Below, in pieces: positions 15,997 to 26,352 of a stretch of 47,019 nt of DNA; position 1 is the first letter of the stretch; each line of letters starts with the position of its first letter. Below the pieces are notes generated by a model that ran no database searches, had not been told where the DNA came from, and saw only the letters and a program-made list of their open reading frames with translations. The stretch spans positions 1 through 47,019 of the forward strand of contig JADGRB010000009.1 in NCBI GenBank assembly GCA_017881315.1, written 5' to 3'. This DNA comes from Pseudomonadota bacterium (GTDB lineage Bacteria > Myxococcota_A > Polyangia > Fen-1088). The translations under genes were made by a program, and so were the position numbers.

Positions 15997-18621
15997 CTAA
16001 CGTCGCCGGGGAGCCGACGGTGGTGGCGGCCGCGCGGTCGCACCGTCCTCCGGCCAGGGGTGCCTCGGGTAGCGACGGCCGAGCTCGCGCCGCAGGGCCG
16101 GGTAGTGCTGAGTCCAGAATCCGGCGAGATCGCGGGTCACCTGGACCGCGCGGCCGTTCGGCGCCAGGAGGTGCACGGTGAGCGGCACCCGTCCCCCGCC
16201 GATCGTCGGTGCGGCTTCCGTTCCGAAGAAGTCCTGCAGGCGTGATTCGATCCAGGGTGGGGCGTCTTCGTCGTAGTGCACCGGCACCGACCGGCCACCG
16301 CCGAGCTTGATCTGTGTGGGGGCCAACCGATCGAGCGCGCGGCGCGCCTCCCCCGGCAGCGCGCTCAGGATGGTCGCGCCCAGATCGGCATCGGGTGCCG
16401 AAAGCTCCGCAAAGCTCCGCCGCCCGACGCAGCCGAGCCGCACCAGATCCGCGACCGCGTCGGTGCCGAGGTCGGGAAGCGGCGACTCGGGGGCCGCCTG
16501 CCGCGCGAAGCGCAGCCGGCGCAGCAGCGGCGGGATCGCGTCGCCGCCCGGAAGCCGATCGATCCCGCGCGCGAGCGCCGCCGCGGCGAGCAGGCGCGCC
16601 GTTTCCTGGTCGGGGGGCGCCGGCTCGACACGCTCGTCGAGCATGAGCGCGCCAAAGCGTAGGCCGGTGGTGCGCTCGACCCGTTCGGTGTCGGGGTCGA
16701 AGGCGCGGCGATCGATCTCCTCGATCCGATCGGAAAAAAGGTCGAGCAGCCACTCAGGCTCGATGATCGAGCCGAGACGGATGACCGGCGCGCGGGCGCC
16801 GAGCCCCTGGCTGCGCCGATCCTCGACGTCGATCGCCACCAGCCAGTTGCCGGCCGGCTCGAACCCCAGCTCGGCGCTGCCGCCGGCGGCCAGCACCACC
16901 GTTCGCGCGCCGGCCTCGCGCCGCCGCGCCACCCGATCGGGAAACGCGGCCAGGATCGCCAGGCGAAGCCCGCGCGTCTCCGCGGCGCCGTCTTTCGGCC
17001 GCTCGCGACTCTCGAGGGCGGCGGTGAGCTGCCGGCGAACGCGCCCCACCTCGTCGGCGGCGCGACCGTCGATCTCCAGTCGCCGCAGCGCGCCCGAGCT
17101 GAACCGCGCCACCTCTCCTTCCCGGTAGAGATCGACGAGATCGACGAGATCGGCGCCGCGATCGAGCTTTGCGCCGCGGCTCGGGGCGAACGGCGTGCGG
17201 GCCGTGGTGCGGATGTCGCGCTCGGAGACCAGCGCGGCGGCCAAGGCTGCCGCGTCGCCGGCGCCACGCGCTTCTCCCTCGACCACCAGCCGGGCGAGCC
17301 GCGGGTGGACGGGAAACCGGAGCATGCGGCGACCGACCGCGGTGAGGCGTCCCGCCGCCGCGCCATCCTCGTCGATCGCGCCCAGCCGTCCCAGCAGCTC
17401 GCGCGTCGCGCCCCAGGCCGTGGCGGGCGGCGCCTCGAGCCAGGCCAGCGCGTCGGGATCGGCCACCCCCAGCGCGGCCAGCGTCATCGCGAGCTCTGCC
17501 AGATCCGCGCGCGCGATCTCGGGCGGATCGTAGAGCGGTCGTCCCTCGAAGTCGTGGCGGCTATAGAGCCGCAACGCGCGGCCCGGACGGGTACGCCCGG
17601 CGCGCCCGGCCCGCTGTTCGGCCGCCGCCTGGCTGATCTTGGCGAGCGCCAGCGTCGGCAAGCCGGTCCAGGGCGAATGCGAGGCGACGCGCGCGAGGCC
17701 CGAGTCGATGACCGCCACCACGCCGTCGATCGTCACCGAGGACTCCGCGACGTTGGTCGCGAGCACCACCTTGCGCCGGGGGGCTGGGGCCACGGCGCGC
17801 GCCTGATCCTCGAGCGACATCTGCCCGTGCAGAGGCAGGATCGCGAGCTCGGCGGCGCCGGGCAGCTCGCCGAGCGCGACCTGCGCCCGCCGGATCTCGG
17901 CGGCTCCTGGGAGAAATACCAGCAGATCACCGTCTTTCTCCTCGTGCAGGAGCCGGCGCACGGCGGCCGCGATCTGGCGTTCGAGGGGGCGATCGTCCTT
18001 GGTGCGGTCCGCGGGCAGGTGCTCGATCGCGACCTCGAACCGCCGGCCCGCGCTGCGCACCACGGTCGCGCGTCCGGCCGCGCCGGCCAAGAAATCGCGC
18101 ACCGCCCCGCTCTCGAGCGTGGCCGACATCGCCACCACCGCCAGGTCGGGGCGCGCGCCCGCGCCCGGCACGGTCGCCGAGCGGGGGCCGCGCAGGTGGC
18201 GCAGCCAGGCCAGGGCCAGATCGGTCGCCACATGTCGCTCGTGCAGCTCGTCGAGCACGAGCGCCGACACCGTGCGCAGCTCGGGATCGGCGAGCAGGCG
18301 CCGCACGAACAGCCCCTCGGTCATGAAACGCAGGCGGGTCCTGGGGCCGCCCGCCTCGTCGAAACGAACGCTGTAGCCGACGGTCTCCCCGACCGGCTCG
18401 CCCATCTCGGCGGCCACCCGTGTGGCGGCCAGGCGCGCCGGCAGACGTCTCGGCTCGAGCACCCAAATCTCGCCCCGGCGCCCGGTGCCGGTGTCCAGCA
18501 GGGCGCGCGGGACGCGGGTGGTCTTTCCGGCTCCGGGCGGCGCCTCCACCACCACGGCGCCGTCGCTCTCGACGCCGGCGACGATATCGGGCAGGGCGGC
18601 GTCAATGGGCAGCGGCGTCAA
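15997..18621 (-). CDS. hrpB: ATP-dependent helicase HrpB
   Basis: An 874-residue DEAH-type superfamily 2 helicase of the HrpB branch, implicated in RNA metabolism though its exact role is unsettled. Motifs in order: PPGAGKTT (I), LEPRRLPAR (Ia), LVLDELHERH (II, DELH in place of DEAH), MSATLESG (III), TNVAESSVTIDG (V) and EQRAGRAGRTRPG (VI). Helicase-associated and HrpB C-terminal regions follow. No ATG fits. The TTG at 18621 (TPLPIDAALPDI) gives a family-like N-terminus; GTG 18654 would add 11 residues. The 1002-residue ORF-track start runs through the divergent kinase promoter and is rejected. Confidence 0.9.
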   Translation of the reverse strand: MTPLPIDAALPDIVAGVESDGAVVVEAPPGAGKTTRVPRALLDTGTGRRGEIWVLEPRRLPARLAATRVAAEMGEPVGETVGYSVRFDEAGGPRTRLRFMTEGLFVRRLLADPELRTVSALVLDELHERHVATDLALAWLRHLRGPRSATVPGAGARPDLAVVAMSATLESGAVRDFLAGAAGRATVVRSAGRRFEVAIEHLPADRTKDDRPLERQIAAAVRRLLHEEKDGDLLVFLPGAAEIRRAQVALGELPGAAELAILPLHGQMSLEDQARAVAPAPRRKVVLATNVAESSVTIDGVVAVIDSGLARVASHSPWTGLPTLALAKISQAAAEQRAGRAGRTRPGRALRLYSRHDFEGRPLYDPPEIARADLAELAMTLAALGVADPDALAWLEAPPATAWGATRELLGRLGAIDEDGAAAGRLTAVGRRMLRFPVHPRLARLVVEGEARGAGDAAALAAALVSERDIRTTARTPFAPSRGAKLDRGADLVDLVDLYREGEVARFSSGALRRLEIDGRAADEVGRVRRQLTAALESRERPKDGAAETRGLRLAILAAFPDRVARRREAGARTVVLAAGGSAELGFEPAGNWLVAIDVEDRRSQGLGARAPVIRLGSIIEPEWLLDLFSDRIEEIDRRAFDPDTERVERTTGLRFGALMLDERVEPAPPDQETARLLAAAALARGIDRLPGGDAIPPLLRRLRFARQAAPESPLPDLGTDAVADLVRLGCVGRRSFAELSAPDADLGATILSALPGEARRALDRLAPTQIKLGGGRSVPVHYDEDAPPWIESRLQDFFGTEAAPTIGGGRVPLTVHLLAPNGRAVQVTRDLAGFWTQHYPALRRELGRRYPRHPWPEDGATARPPPPSAPRRR

Positions 18622-18754
18622 GCTGGGACCGCCGACCGTCGATGAGGTTGACACGACAGGGCAGAAGCTCGCACAGCGGGGACGTTTGGGTGGGTAAAGC
18701 GACCACACCGATGAGAAATCCAAAGTCGCATCTTGCGATAGACTACCGGACGCG

Positions 18755-21700
18755 ATGATTCGCTGTCCCAGCTGCGGGCGGCGCCTGAGTGACGCGGCCG
18801 CGGTCTGCGTGGTGCATGGCGCGCCACCGCCGGCTGCTGCCGCCGCTCCGGCGGACGACACGACGCCTTTTGTCGTTCCGACCCCCGATCTGCCGGTCTT
18901 CCGGGTGCGCCGCACGCTCGGCCAAGGGGGATTCGGCGCGGTCTTCCTGGCGGAGCGGATCTCCGACAGCCAACCCGTGGCGATCAAGGTGGCGCGCTCC
19001 GACAACGCGACCGCCGGCGAGAGCCTGATGCGCGAAGCGCACGCGCTGTCGGCGATCGGCGTGCCCCATGTCCCGGCGGTCTACGAGCGCGGCCTTCTCG
19101 ACGACGGGTCGGTCTACGTCGTGATGGAGTTCGTGCGGGCGCCGATCCTGGCCGATCGGCTGACGGCGCTGAGTGGCCCGATGTCGCTGGACGAGTTCGC
19201 GCGCGACGCGCTGGCGATCTTGGCGGTGATCGAAGTGGCGCACGGGCGCGGCTTCGTGCACTGCGATCTCAAGCCGGAGAACGTGTTCGTCGACGAAAAG
19301 TTTGGCGCCAAGCTGTTCGATTTCGGGCTGGTGCGCAGTCTCGACAAGAGCGCCGAGCGGGTGGAGTCGACCAAGGAAGAGGCGCCGGCCGGCACGCCAG
19401 AGTACATGTCGCCCGAGCAGTGCGAGGGGCGGCTCGAGATCGATGCGCGCAGCGACATCTACGCGTTCGGCGTGATCCTCTACGAGATGCTCTGCGGAGC
19501 GCCACCCTTCTGGGGAAATACGGCCGAGGTGCAGCAGAACCACCGGAGCCGGCGCCCCCCGGCGCTGTCGCGGCGGGTGGAGGTGGCGGTCGTGCTCGAG
19601 GACGCGATCATGCGCTGCCTGGCCAAGGATCCCGATCGGCGCCCGCAAAGCGCGGCCGATCTGCGGCGCGCGCTGCAAGCGGGAATCGCGGCCGAGCGGG
19701 CGCGATGCGACGCCGCGGCGATGCCGGCGGCCGGCGGGCCGATCGGATCGGTCGGATCGGGCGCGGCGTCCGCGACGGCGTCGGCCCAGGGGGCGGCGAA
19801 ACCGGCGGCGCCTGCCCGCGAGCGACGGGCGGTCGCGCTGCTGTTCTTCGAGAGCAAGAGCAACGTCGCGTCGGTGCGGGAAGCCGGAAGCGGCGTCGGT
19901 GCCCAGCTGGCCCACAGCGCGGGCGCCCAGTACGTGCTGGCGTTCGGTCACGAGGTCGGGGACAACCCGACCCGGGCGGCGGCCACGGCCGGCGAGATGA
20001 TCGTCGCGCGCGGGTTCGCCCAGCATGTCCTGGTCGATCTGGCTTCGGTCTCGATACAGGCGCGCCCGGACGGATCGCGCCGCTACCAGAGCCCGCTGTT
20101 CGCCAAGAAGGAACAATATCCGGGCGAGACCGATCCGCGCGGCGTCCTGCTCTCGGCCGCCGCGGTGGAGGTGCTCCCGGACATCGCGGTGGAGCCGGTG
20201 CCCGGGCGCGCGGGCGTGTCGCTCCTGCAGAAGGCGGAGCAGGCGGGCGAGCGGACCACCACCCGCATGGGTGTGGCCCCGCTGGTCGGCCGGGACGATC
20301 TGCTGCGCACGCTCCTCGCGACGGCGCGCGCGGCGGCGGGCGGCGCGCGGCCGACGATCGTCACCCTGCGCGGCGAGGCGGGTTACGGCAAGACCCACCT
20401 GGCGCAGATGTTGGTGCAGCACCTCGAGGTGTTGCCGAACCTGCAGCTCATGTTCGTGCGCGCCAAGGAGGTCCTGGGCGGGGTCGGGGAGCAGACCACC
20501 CGCGAGCTGCTCTCGGCGACGCTGTCGCTCCCCGTCGCGGCGCCGGTCGATTTCGGGCGCGCGCTCTTGGCAGAACGCCTGGGCGCCGATATCGCCAAGG
20601 AGGTCTGGGGCGGCGTGGCCGTCGCGATGGGGTGGGCGCCGCCCGAGCATCCCGAGCTGCGGGCGCTGGCCGCCGCGCCGGGCGCGCTGCGCTCGGCGGC
20701 CGCGCGCGCCGCCGGCGAAGGGCTGCGTCTCAAGGCGCGCGGACGGGCGCTGGCGCTGGTGGTCGAGGACGCGCACTTCGTCGACGAGACGGCGCTCGAC
20801 GCGATCGAGTACGCGGCGCTGGCGGAGGCGGGCTCGCCGATCTGGGTCTGCATGGTGGGCCGGCCGGCGTTCGGGCGTGGGCGGACCGGGTGGGCGACCC
20901 GCGCGGCCGAGCGCCAGGAGCTGACGCTGCCGCCGCTCGAGCCCGCCGCGGCCGCCGAGCTGGCCCGCCGCCTGCTCTCACCGGCCGAGAACGTGCCCGC
21001 CAGCGCGCTGGCCCGCTTGGCCGCACGCACCGAGGGCATCCCGATGCTGCTCGTCGAGCTGGTCCGCGGCCTCAAGCGCGACGGCCTGGTGCGCCGATCC
21101 GGCAAAGGGCAGAGCTGGACGCTGGCCACCGACGAGCTCGATCGGCTGCCGGATCTGCCGCTCGTGCAATGGCTCGCCAGCCGTGAGACGGAATCGCTGC
21201 CGCCCGATCTGATGGCGCACGCCCGGCTGGCGTCGGTGCTGGGCGCGGAGTTCAGCAGCGAGGAGATCGAAGGGGTGCTGCAGGAGCTCGAGCGGGCCGG
21301 CGCCTGGACGGAGACCCAGCTCGACGCGGGGATCGGCGTCCGGCGTCTCGCCGAGAGCGGCATCCTCACGCAGCACCGGGGAGGCCGAGTCGGTTTCCGC
21401 CACGCCTTGCTACGCGACACCGTCTATCAGTCGGTTCCCGCGCCCCAGCGCGAGATCATCCACGGCGCCGCCTACGAATATTATCGGCGGCAGGATCGTC
21501 TGGCCGACACCGCGCGCCTGCCGCCCATGGCCTTCCACGCGGCGCGCAGCGGCCTCAAGGTCGAGGCGGGGCAGCTCTATCTGGATCTGGCCGCGCGCTC
21601 CCGGGCGCGTCACGCCTACCTCGACGCCGAGATGCTCTACAAGAACGCCATCGAGAACCTGGCGGCCGACGACCAAACCGGACAGCTCACGGCGTCGCAG

Positions 21701-22885
21701 GGGCGGGCCCAGATGCGGTTTCGGCTGGGGCGACACGACGACGCGCTCAAGGACTTCGCCGAGGCGCTCTCGCGGGCCCGGCAATCCGACGCCAAGCAGG
21801 CCCAGATCGACATCCTGCTCGACGAGGGGGTGGTGCTGGATCTGAGCCGCGACTGGCCACAGGCGGAAGCGGCCACCGAGGAGGCGGCCGCGCTGTTCGC
21901 CGCCACCGCCGCCCTGCGCACGCCGGTCGTCGAATCACGGCTGCTGATGGCGCGCGCGCGCAGCCTGCTGCGGGCCGACAAGCTCGCCGAGTCGGCGCTG
22001 CTTTTTCGCCAGGCGATCGCGGTCTCGGAGCCGCTCGGTGAGGAGTCTTACGAGGCATACACGACCAGCCTCTCGCACGGCGGATACGTGGCGGCGTCGC
22101 TGGGGCGATTCGACGAGGCCGAGTCGCTGCTGTCCCGCGCGCTGCAGGTGTTCGAGGAGCACGCCGACATGTTCGGGATGTGCGCCGTGCTCGTGAACCG
22201 CTGCACGCTGTCGTTCTTGACCGACAACATCGATCGGGTGCTCGCCGACTACGAGCGGACCTTCCACCTGGCGCGCGAATTCGGGATCTCGCTGATCGAG
22301 ACGCTGTGCGTGCGGGATCTCGGCGAGGTCTACTTGATCCTCGGGCAGCCGGCCCAGGCGGAGCCCTACATCCGGCGCGCCCTCGAGACGTACACGCAGA
22401 CGATGGGCGCGTCGAACGCCCGGGTGGTCAACTGCGAGGTCCAGCTGGCACGCCTCAAGTGGTATGGCGGTGACGTGGAGGTGGCGGCCGAGATCGTGGG
22501 CCGGGTGACGGCGCAGCAGGCCGAGGCGCAGGCGGCCAGCCAGACCGATTCGCTGCTCACCGCCAGCGAGCGTCTCGCCCTGGATCAGGTGGGGCTGGCG
22601 CTGCGCCAGGCGCCCGCCGCCGACTTCGACGCGCTCATCGCCCGCGGACGCGAGCTGGCCCTCCAACCGCAAGACATCGTCGAGCTGATGGAGTGGAAGG
22701 GGTTGGCGGCGGTGCGCGCGGGCCGTCGCGCCGAGGGGATCGCCGTGCTGCAGGAGACGCTGGCGCTGGCCGAAGGTACGGCGCGGCTCACCCTGGATCG
22801 CATTCGCCGTCAGCTCACGCTGGCCGGGGAGCCGGGCGGGCCGCCGGTGCCCGGTGCGGCGTCCGAAGCGAGAGGCGCGAGCTAG
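18755..22885 (+). CDS. PknK-like multidomain Ser/Thr kinase with ATPase and TPR-like regions
   Basis: A 1376-residue signalling protein. Residues 4-21 form a mini zinc ribbon (CPSC...CVVH). The kinase domain (about 50-310) has GQGGFG, VAIKVA, HCDLKPEN (Cys replaces the Arg of HRD), FDFG and GTPEYMSPEQ, so it should be active and belongs to the non-RD type. Residues 360-510 resemble a degenerate nucleotide-cyclase-like module without clear metal ligands. An AAA/STAND-type ATPase follows, with GEAGYGKTH (about 539) and Walker B ALVVEDAHF (about 667). The last 450 residues are helical repeats of TPR character. This architecture is common in Myxococcota. No transmembrane segment is seen. It is divergent from hrpB. 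Confidence 0.9.
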   Translation: MIRCPSCGRRLSDAAAVCVVHGAPPPAAAAAPADDTTPFVVPTPDLPVFRVRRTLGQGGFGAVFLAERISDSQPVAIKVARSDNATAGESLMREAHALSAIGVPHVPAVYERGLLDDGSVYVVMEFVRAPILADRLTALSGPMSLDEFARDALAILAVIEVAHGRGFVHCDLKPENVFVDEKFGAKLFDFGLVRSLDKSAERVESTKEEAPAGTPEYMSPEQCEGRLEIDARSDIYAFGVILYEMLCGAPPFWGNTAEVQQNHRSRRPPALSRRVEVAVVLEDAIMRCLAKDPDRRPQSAADLRRALQAGIAAERARCDAAAMPAAGGPIGSVGSGAASATASAQGAAKPAAPARERRAVALLFFESKSNVASVREAGSGVGAQLAHSAGAQYVLAFGHEVGDNPTRAAATAGEMIVARGFAQHVLVDLASVSIQARPDGSRRYQSPLFAKKEQYPGETDPRGVLLSAAAVEVLPDIAVEPVPGRAGVSLLQKAEQAGERTTTRMGVAPLVGRDDLLRTLLATARAAAGGARPTIVTLRGEAGYGKTHLAQMLVQHLEVLPNLQLMFVRAKEVLGGVGEQTTRELLSATLSLPVAAPVDFGRALLAERLGADIAKEVWGGVAVAMGWAPPEHPELRALAAAPGALRSAAARAAGEGLRLKARGRALALVVEDAHFVDETALDAIEYAALAEAGSPIWVCMVGRPAFGRGRTGWATRAAERQELTLPPLEPAAAAELARRLLSPAENVPASALARLAARTEGIPMLLVELVRGLKRDGLVRRSGKGQSWTLATDELDRLPDLPLVQWLASRETESLPPDLMAHARLASVLGAEFSSEEIEGVLQELERAGAWTETQLDAGIGVRRLAESGILTQHRGGRVGFRHALLRDTVYQSVPAPQREIIHGAAYEYYRRQDRLADTARLPPMAFHAARSGLKVEAGQLYLDLAARSRARHAYLDAEMLYKNAIENLAADDQTGQLTASQGRAQMRFRLGRHDDALKDFAEALSRARQSDAKQAQIDILLDEGVVLDLSRDWPQAEAATEEAAALFAATAALRTPVVESRLLMARARSLLRADKLAESALLFRQAIAVSEPLGEESYEAYTTSLSHGGYVAASLGRFDEAESLLSRALQVFEEHADMFGMCAVLVNRCTLSFLTDNIDRVLADYERTFHLAREFGISLIETLCVRDLGEVYLILGQPAQAEPYIRRALETYTQTMGASNARVVNCEVQLARLKWYGGDVEVAAEIVGRVTAQQAEAQAASQTDSLLTASERLALDQVGLALRQAPAADFDALIARGRELALQPQDIVELMEWKGLAAVRAGRRAEGIAVLQETLALAEGTARLTLDRIRRQLTLAGEPGGPPVPGAASEARGAS

Positions 22886-22935
22886 CCGCGCGCCCGGAAG
22901 ATCACCGCCGGCGCCGAAATCGACGCCGTCCCGGG

Positions 22936-22941
22936 TAGGAT
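22936..22941 (+). promoter_or_regulatory. TAGGAT -10-like element before the ABC ATPase gene
   Basis: TAGGAT ends 6 nt before the GTG at 22948 in the 62-bp gap after the kinase gene. No convincing -35 and no Shine-Dalgarno were found. The spacing fits a leaderless start. Confidence 0.3.
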
Positions 22942-22947
22942 GGTGGC

Positions 22948-23733
22948 GTGCCGCCCGCCATCGAGGCCCGCGATCTGACGTTTGCCTACCCGGGAATGCC
23001 GACGCCGATCTTCTCGCGGCTGTCGTTCTCGGTGGCCGCGGGGGCTCGCTGCCTTCTGCTGGGGGCGAACGGAGTCGGCAAGAGCACGTTGCTCCGGATC
23101 GTCGCCGGGCGTCACCTGATCGCCCCCGACGCCCTGCGTGTGCTCGGTCGTCCGGCATTCGAAGACACGACGCTGGCCGGCGAGGTGGCTTTTCTGGGCG
23201 GGCCGTTTCCGTTCTCGGCCGACATCAGCGTCGCGGAGATTCTGGCCGGGCGGCGGGGCGTCGATCCCGTGCGCCGGGCGCGGGTCATCGAGATCCTCGA
23301 CGTCGATCCCGCCTGGCGCATGCACCGGGTCTCCGACGGGCAGCGCCGGCGGGTTCAGATCCTGCTCGACCTCGAGCGGACGCTCAAGCTGGTGCTGCTG
23401 GACGAGGTGACGGCCGAGCTGGACGTGCTCGCGCGCGCCGATCTGCTGAGCTTTCTGCTCGAAGAGAGCGTCCAGCACGGGCTCTCGGTGGTCTACGCCA
23501 GCCACGTTCTCGACGGGCTCGGCGACTTCGCCACCGATCTGCTGTTTCTTTCTCCCGGCCGGCTGCGCTGTCTGCTTCCCATGGGCGAAGCGCTGGCGAT
23601 CGCGGAGCGGCTCGGGCCGAGTGTGGGAGCCGGCTCGCCGCTGCACCGGCTCTGTGCACGCTGGATGCGCGAGGATCGAGATGCCGATCGGCCGACCGCA
23701 CGCGCCCCCGGTCCTCCGCCCCGAGATTCGTGA
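22948..23733 (+). CDS. Soluble CAF16-like ABC ATPase
   Basis: A 261-residue stand-alone ABC ATPase. Walker A is GANGVGKST, Walker B is LVLLDEVTAELD and the switch histidine is in YASHVLDG. The signature is replaced by VSDGQRRRVQI, which is the form I associate with yeast CAF16 and plant soluble ABCI proteins rather than LSGGQ transporters. No permease gene is next to it, and no membrane segment is present. The role is unknown; a regulatory or assembly function is an inference. The C-terminus is Pro/Arg-rich. The GTG start has no Shine-Dalgarno. Confidence 0.82.
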   Translation: MPPAIEARDLTFAYPGMPTPIFSRLSFSVAAGARCLLLGANGVGKSTLLRIVAGRHLIAPDALRVLGRPAFEDTTLAGEVAFLGGPFPFSADISVAEILAGRRGVDPVRRARVIEILDVDPAWRMHRVSDGQRRRVQILLDLERTLKLVLLDEVTAELDVLARADLLSFLLEESVQHGLSVVYASHVLDGLGDFATDLLFLSPGRLRCLLPMGEALAIAERLGPSVGAGSPLHRLCARWMREDRDADRPTARAPGPPPRDS

Positions 23734-23754
23734 AGCAACCGGTTTGAACCGCGG

Positions 23755-23760
23755 TAGTCT
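23755..23760 (+). promoter_or_regulatory. TAGTCT -10-like element before the M50 protease gene
   Basis: TAGTCT ends 7 nt before the ATG at 23768. No clear -35 or Shine-Dalgarno is present. It is compatible with leaderless transcription of the M50-scpA-scpB-pseudouridine synthase operon. Confidence 0.3.
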
Positions 23761-23767
23761 GTGCCGG

Positions 23768-24439
23768 ATGGACATCTCCCCGGACCAGGTTCAGCGCGCG
23801 TTGCTCGCGCTGGCCGCGTTCGTCATCTCGGTGTCGGTGCACGAGTTCGGACACGCCTTCGTCGCGGACCGGCTCGGCGATCGGTTGCCACGCATGCAGG
23901 GGCGGCTGACCTTGTGGCCGGTCGCGCACATCGATCTGATCGGGACGATCGTGATGCCGCTGGTCGGCGCGCTCTTGCCGGGCGGGTATCCGCTCATCGC
24001 CTGGGGCAAGCCGGTGCAGACCAACCCGCGCAACTACACCGCGCGGCTGCCCCGGCGGGTCGGTCACATGCTGGTGTCGCTGGCCGGGCCGGCGATGAAT
24101 CTGCTGCTGGCGATCTTGGTCTCGATCGTGTTCATCCTGCTCGGCAAGAGCGGGAGGCTGCCGCCGGCCGTGGCGACGGTGCTGCTCCGGTACGTGTTGG
24201 CGCTGAACTTGGTCCTGATGTTCTTCAACCTGATTCCGTTGCCGCCGCTCGACGGGGGGGCGGTGCTGGCGGCGATCCTGCCGGACTCCCTGCAGTTCAT
24301 CCCGCGGGCGCTGGAGCGCTACGGCATGATCCTGTTCTTCATCCTTTTCCTGTCGGGGGTGCTGGGCGTGTTCATGCGCCCGGCCTACGCGCTCATCGGA
24401 CTCTGGTCCGAGGCGCTCCGACGCTTCGTGGCGGTATGA
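23768..24439 (+). CDS. M50 family (site-2-protease-like) membrane metalloprotease
   Basis: A 223-residue, compact intramembrane protease with four to five hydrophobic helices. The zinc motif HEFGH lies at residues 25-29, and the second metal-binding block NLIPLPPLDGG near residue 160. There is no PDZ domain, so it belongs to the short group of M50 proteins often found upstream of scpA. The substrate is unknown. Its stop overlaps the scpA start (ATGA), indicating coupled translation. Confidence 0.92.
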   Translation: MDISPDQVQRALLALAAFVISVSVHEFGHAFVADRLGDRLPRMQGRLTLWPVAHIDLIGTIVMPLVGALLPGGYPLIAWGKPVQTNPRNYTARLPRRVGHMLVSLAGPAMNLLLAILVSIVFILLGKSGRLPPAVATVLLRYVLALNLVLMFFNLIPLPPLDGGAVLAAILPDSLQFIPRALERYGMILFFILFLSGVLGVFMRPAYALIGLWSEALRRFVAV

Positions 24440-25282
24440 GCGCCGAGGGTGGCAACGCCTATCGGGTTGCGCTCCCCGAGTTCGAGGGGCCGCTCGATCT
24501 GCTCTTGCACCTGTGCAAGACGCACGAGATCGACATCGTCAACATCCCGATCGCCTTCGTCACCGAGAAGTACCTGGAGTACCTGGACGTGATGCAGTCG
24601 ATGCCGTTCGACGTGGCGGCCGACTACCTGGTGATGGCCGCGACGCTGGCCTATCTGAAGTCCCGCGAGCTGGTCCCCGCGCCCGAGCCGCTCGATGTGG
24701 CCGGCGACGACGACGAGCTGACCCTCGACCCACGCGAGGAGCTGATCCGCCGCCTGCTCGAGTACCAGAAGTACAAGGACGCCGCCGAGAAGCTGGGCGG
24801 CCGCCCCATCGAGGGGCGCACGGTCTTCGGCCGCGGCGCGCCGATCTCGTCCGACGAAAAAGAGGCTCTGCTCAGCGATCAGTCGGTCTGGAAGCTGATC
24901 GAGGCGTTCGGCAAGATCCTGGAGAAGACCGGACAGCGGCTGACCCACGACGTGGTGGTCGATCGGATCTCGATCGGCGATCGCATGGGGCAGCTCCTCG
25001 ACCGGATCGACACCGGGGGCGGCTCGTTCCAGTTCGAGGCCTGCTTCGATCTGTCGCTCCCCGAGCCCGAGCTGCGGCATCAGATCGTGGTGACGCTGCT
25101 GGCGATCCTCGAGATGGCGCGTCTCAAGATCGTTCGCGTCCTGCAGTCGCCGAGCGACGAGACGTTGTTCATCACGCAGACGGCCGGCATGTCGCTGGAA
25201 GCGGCCCGCCAGATCGCCACGACATCCGCGGTGGGCGAAGACCCCACCCGGCAGGAGGGCGAAAGCGCCACCGAGGAGAAGA

Positions 25283-25296
<14 letters not shown>
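24436..25296 (+). CDS. scpA: Segregation and condensation protein A (kleisin)
   Basis: A 286-residue kleisin subunit of the SMC-ScpAB complex that bridges SMC heads during chromosome segregation. Characteristic blocks are [20 protein letters not shown] at the N-terminus, [19 protein letters not shown], and a C-terminal winged-helix region ([18 protein letters not shown]). It starts within the M50 stop codon (ATGA) and overlaps scpB by 14 bp. The order M50-scpA-scpB-pseudouridine synthase is widely conserved. Confidence 0.96.
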
Positions 25297-26347
<1,051 letters not shown>

Positions 26348-26352
26348 CGCCC

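Noticed and set aside
18648-18653. Perfect TTGACA as a promoter for the kinase gene
   Set aside because: No -10 element lies 16-18 bp downstream, and the kinase start is about 100 bp away. It also falls in possible hrpB 5' sequence.
18743-20776. 677-residue minus-strand ORF
   Set aside because: It is antisense to the kinase domain; no recognisable domain.
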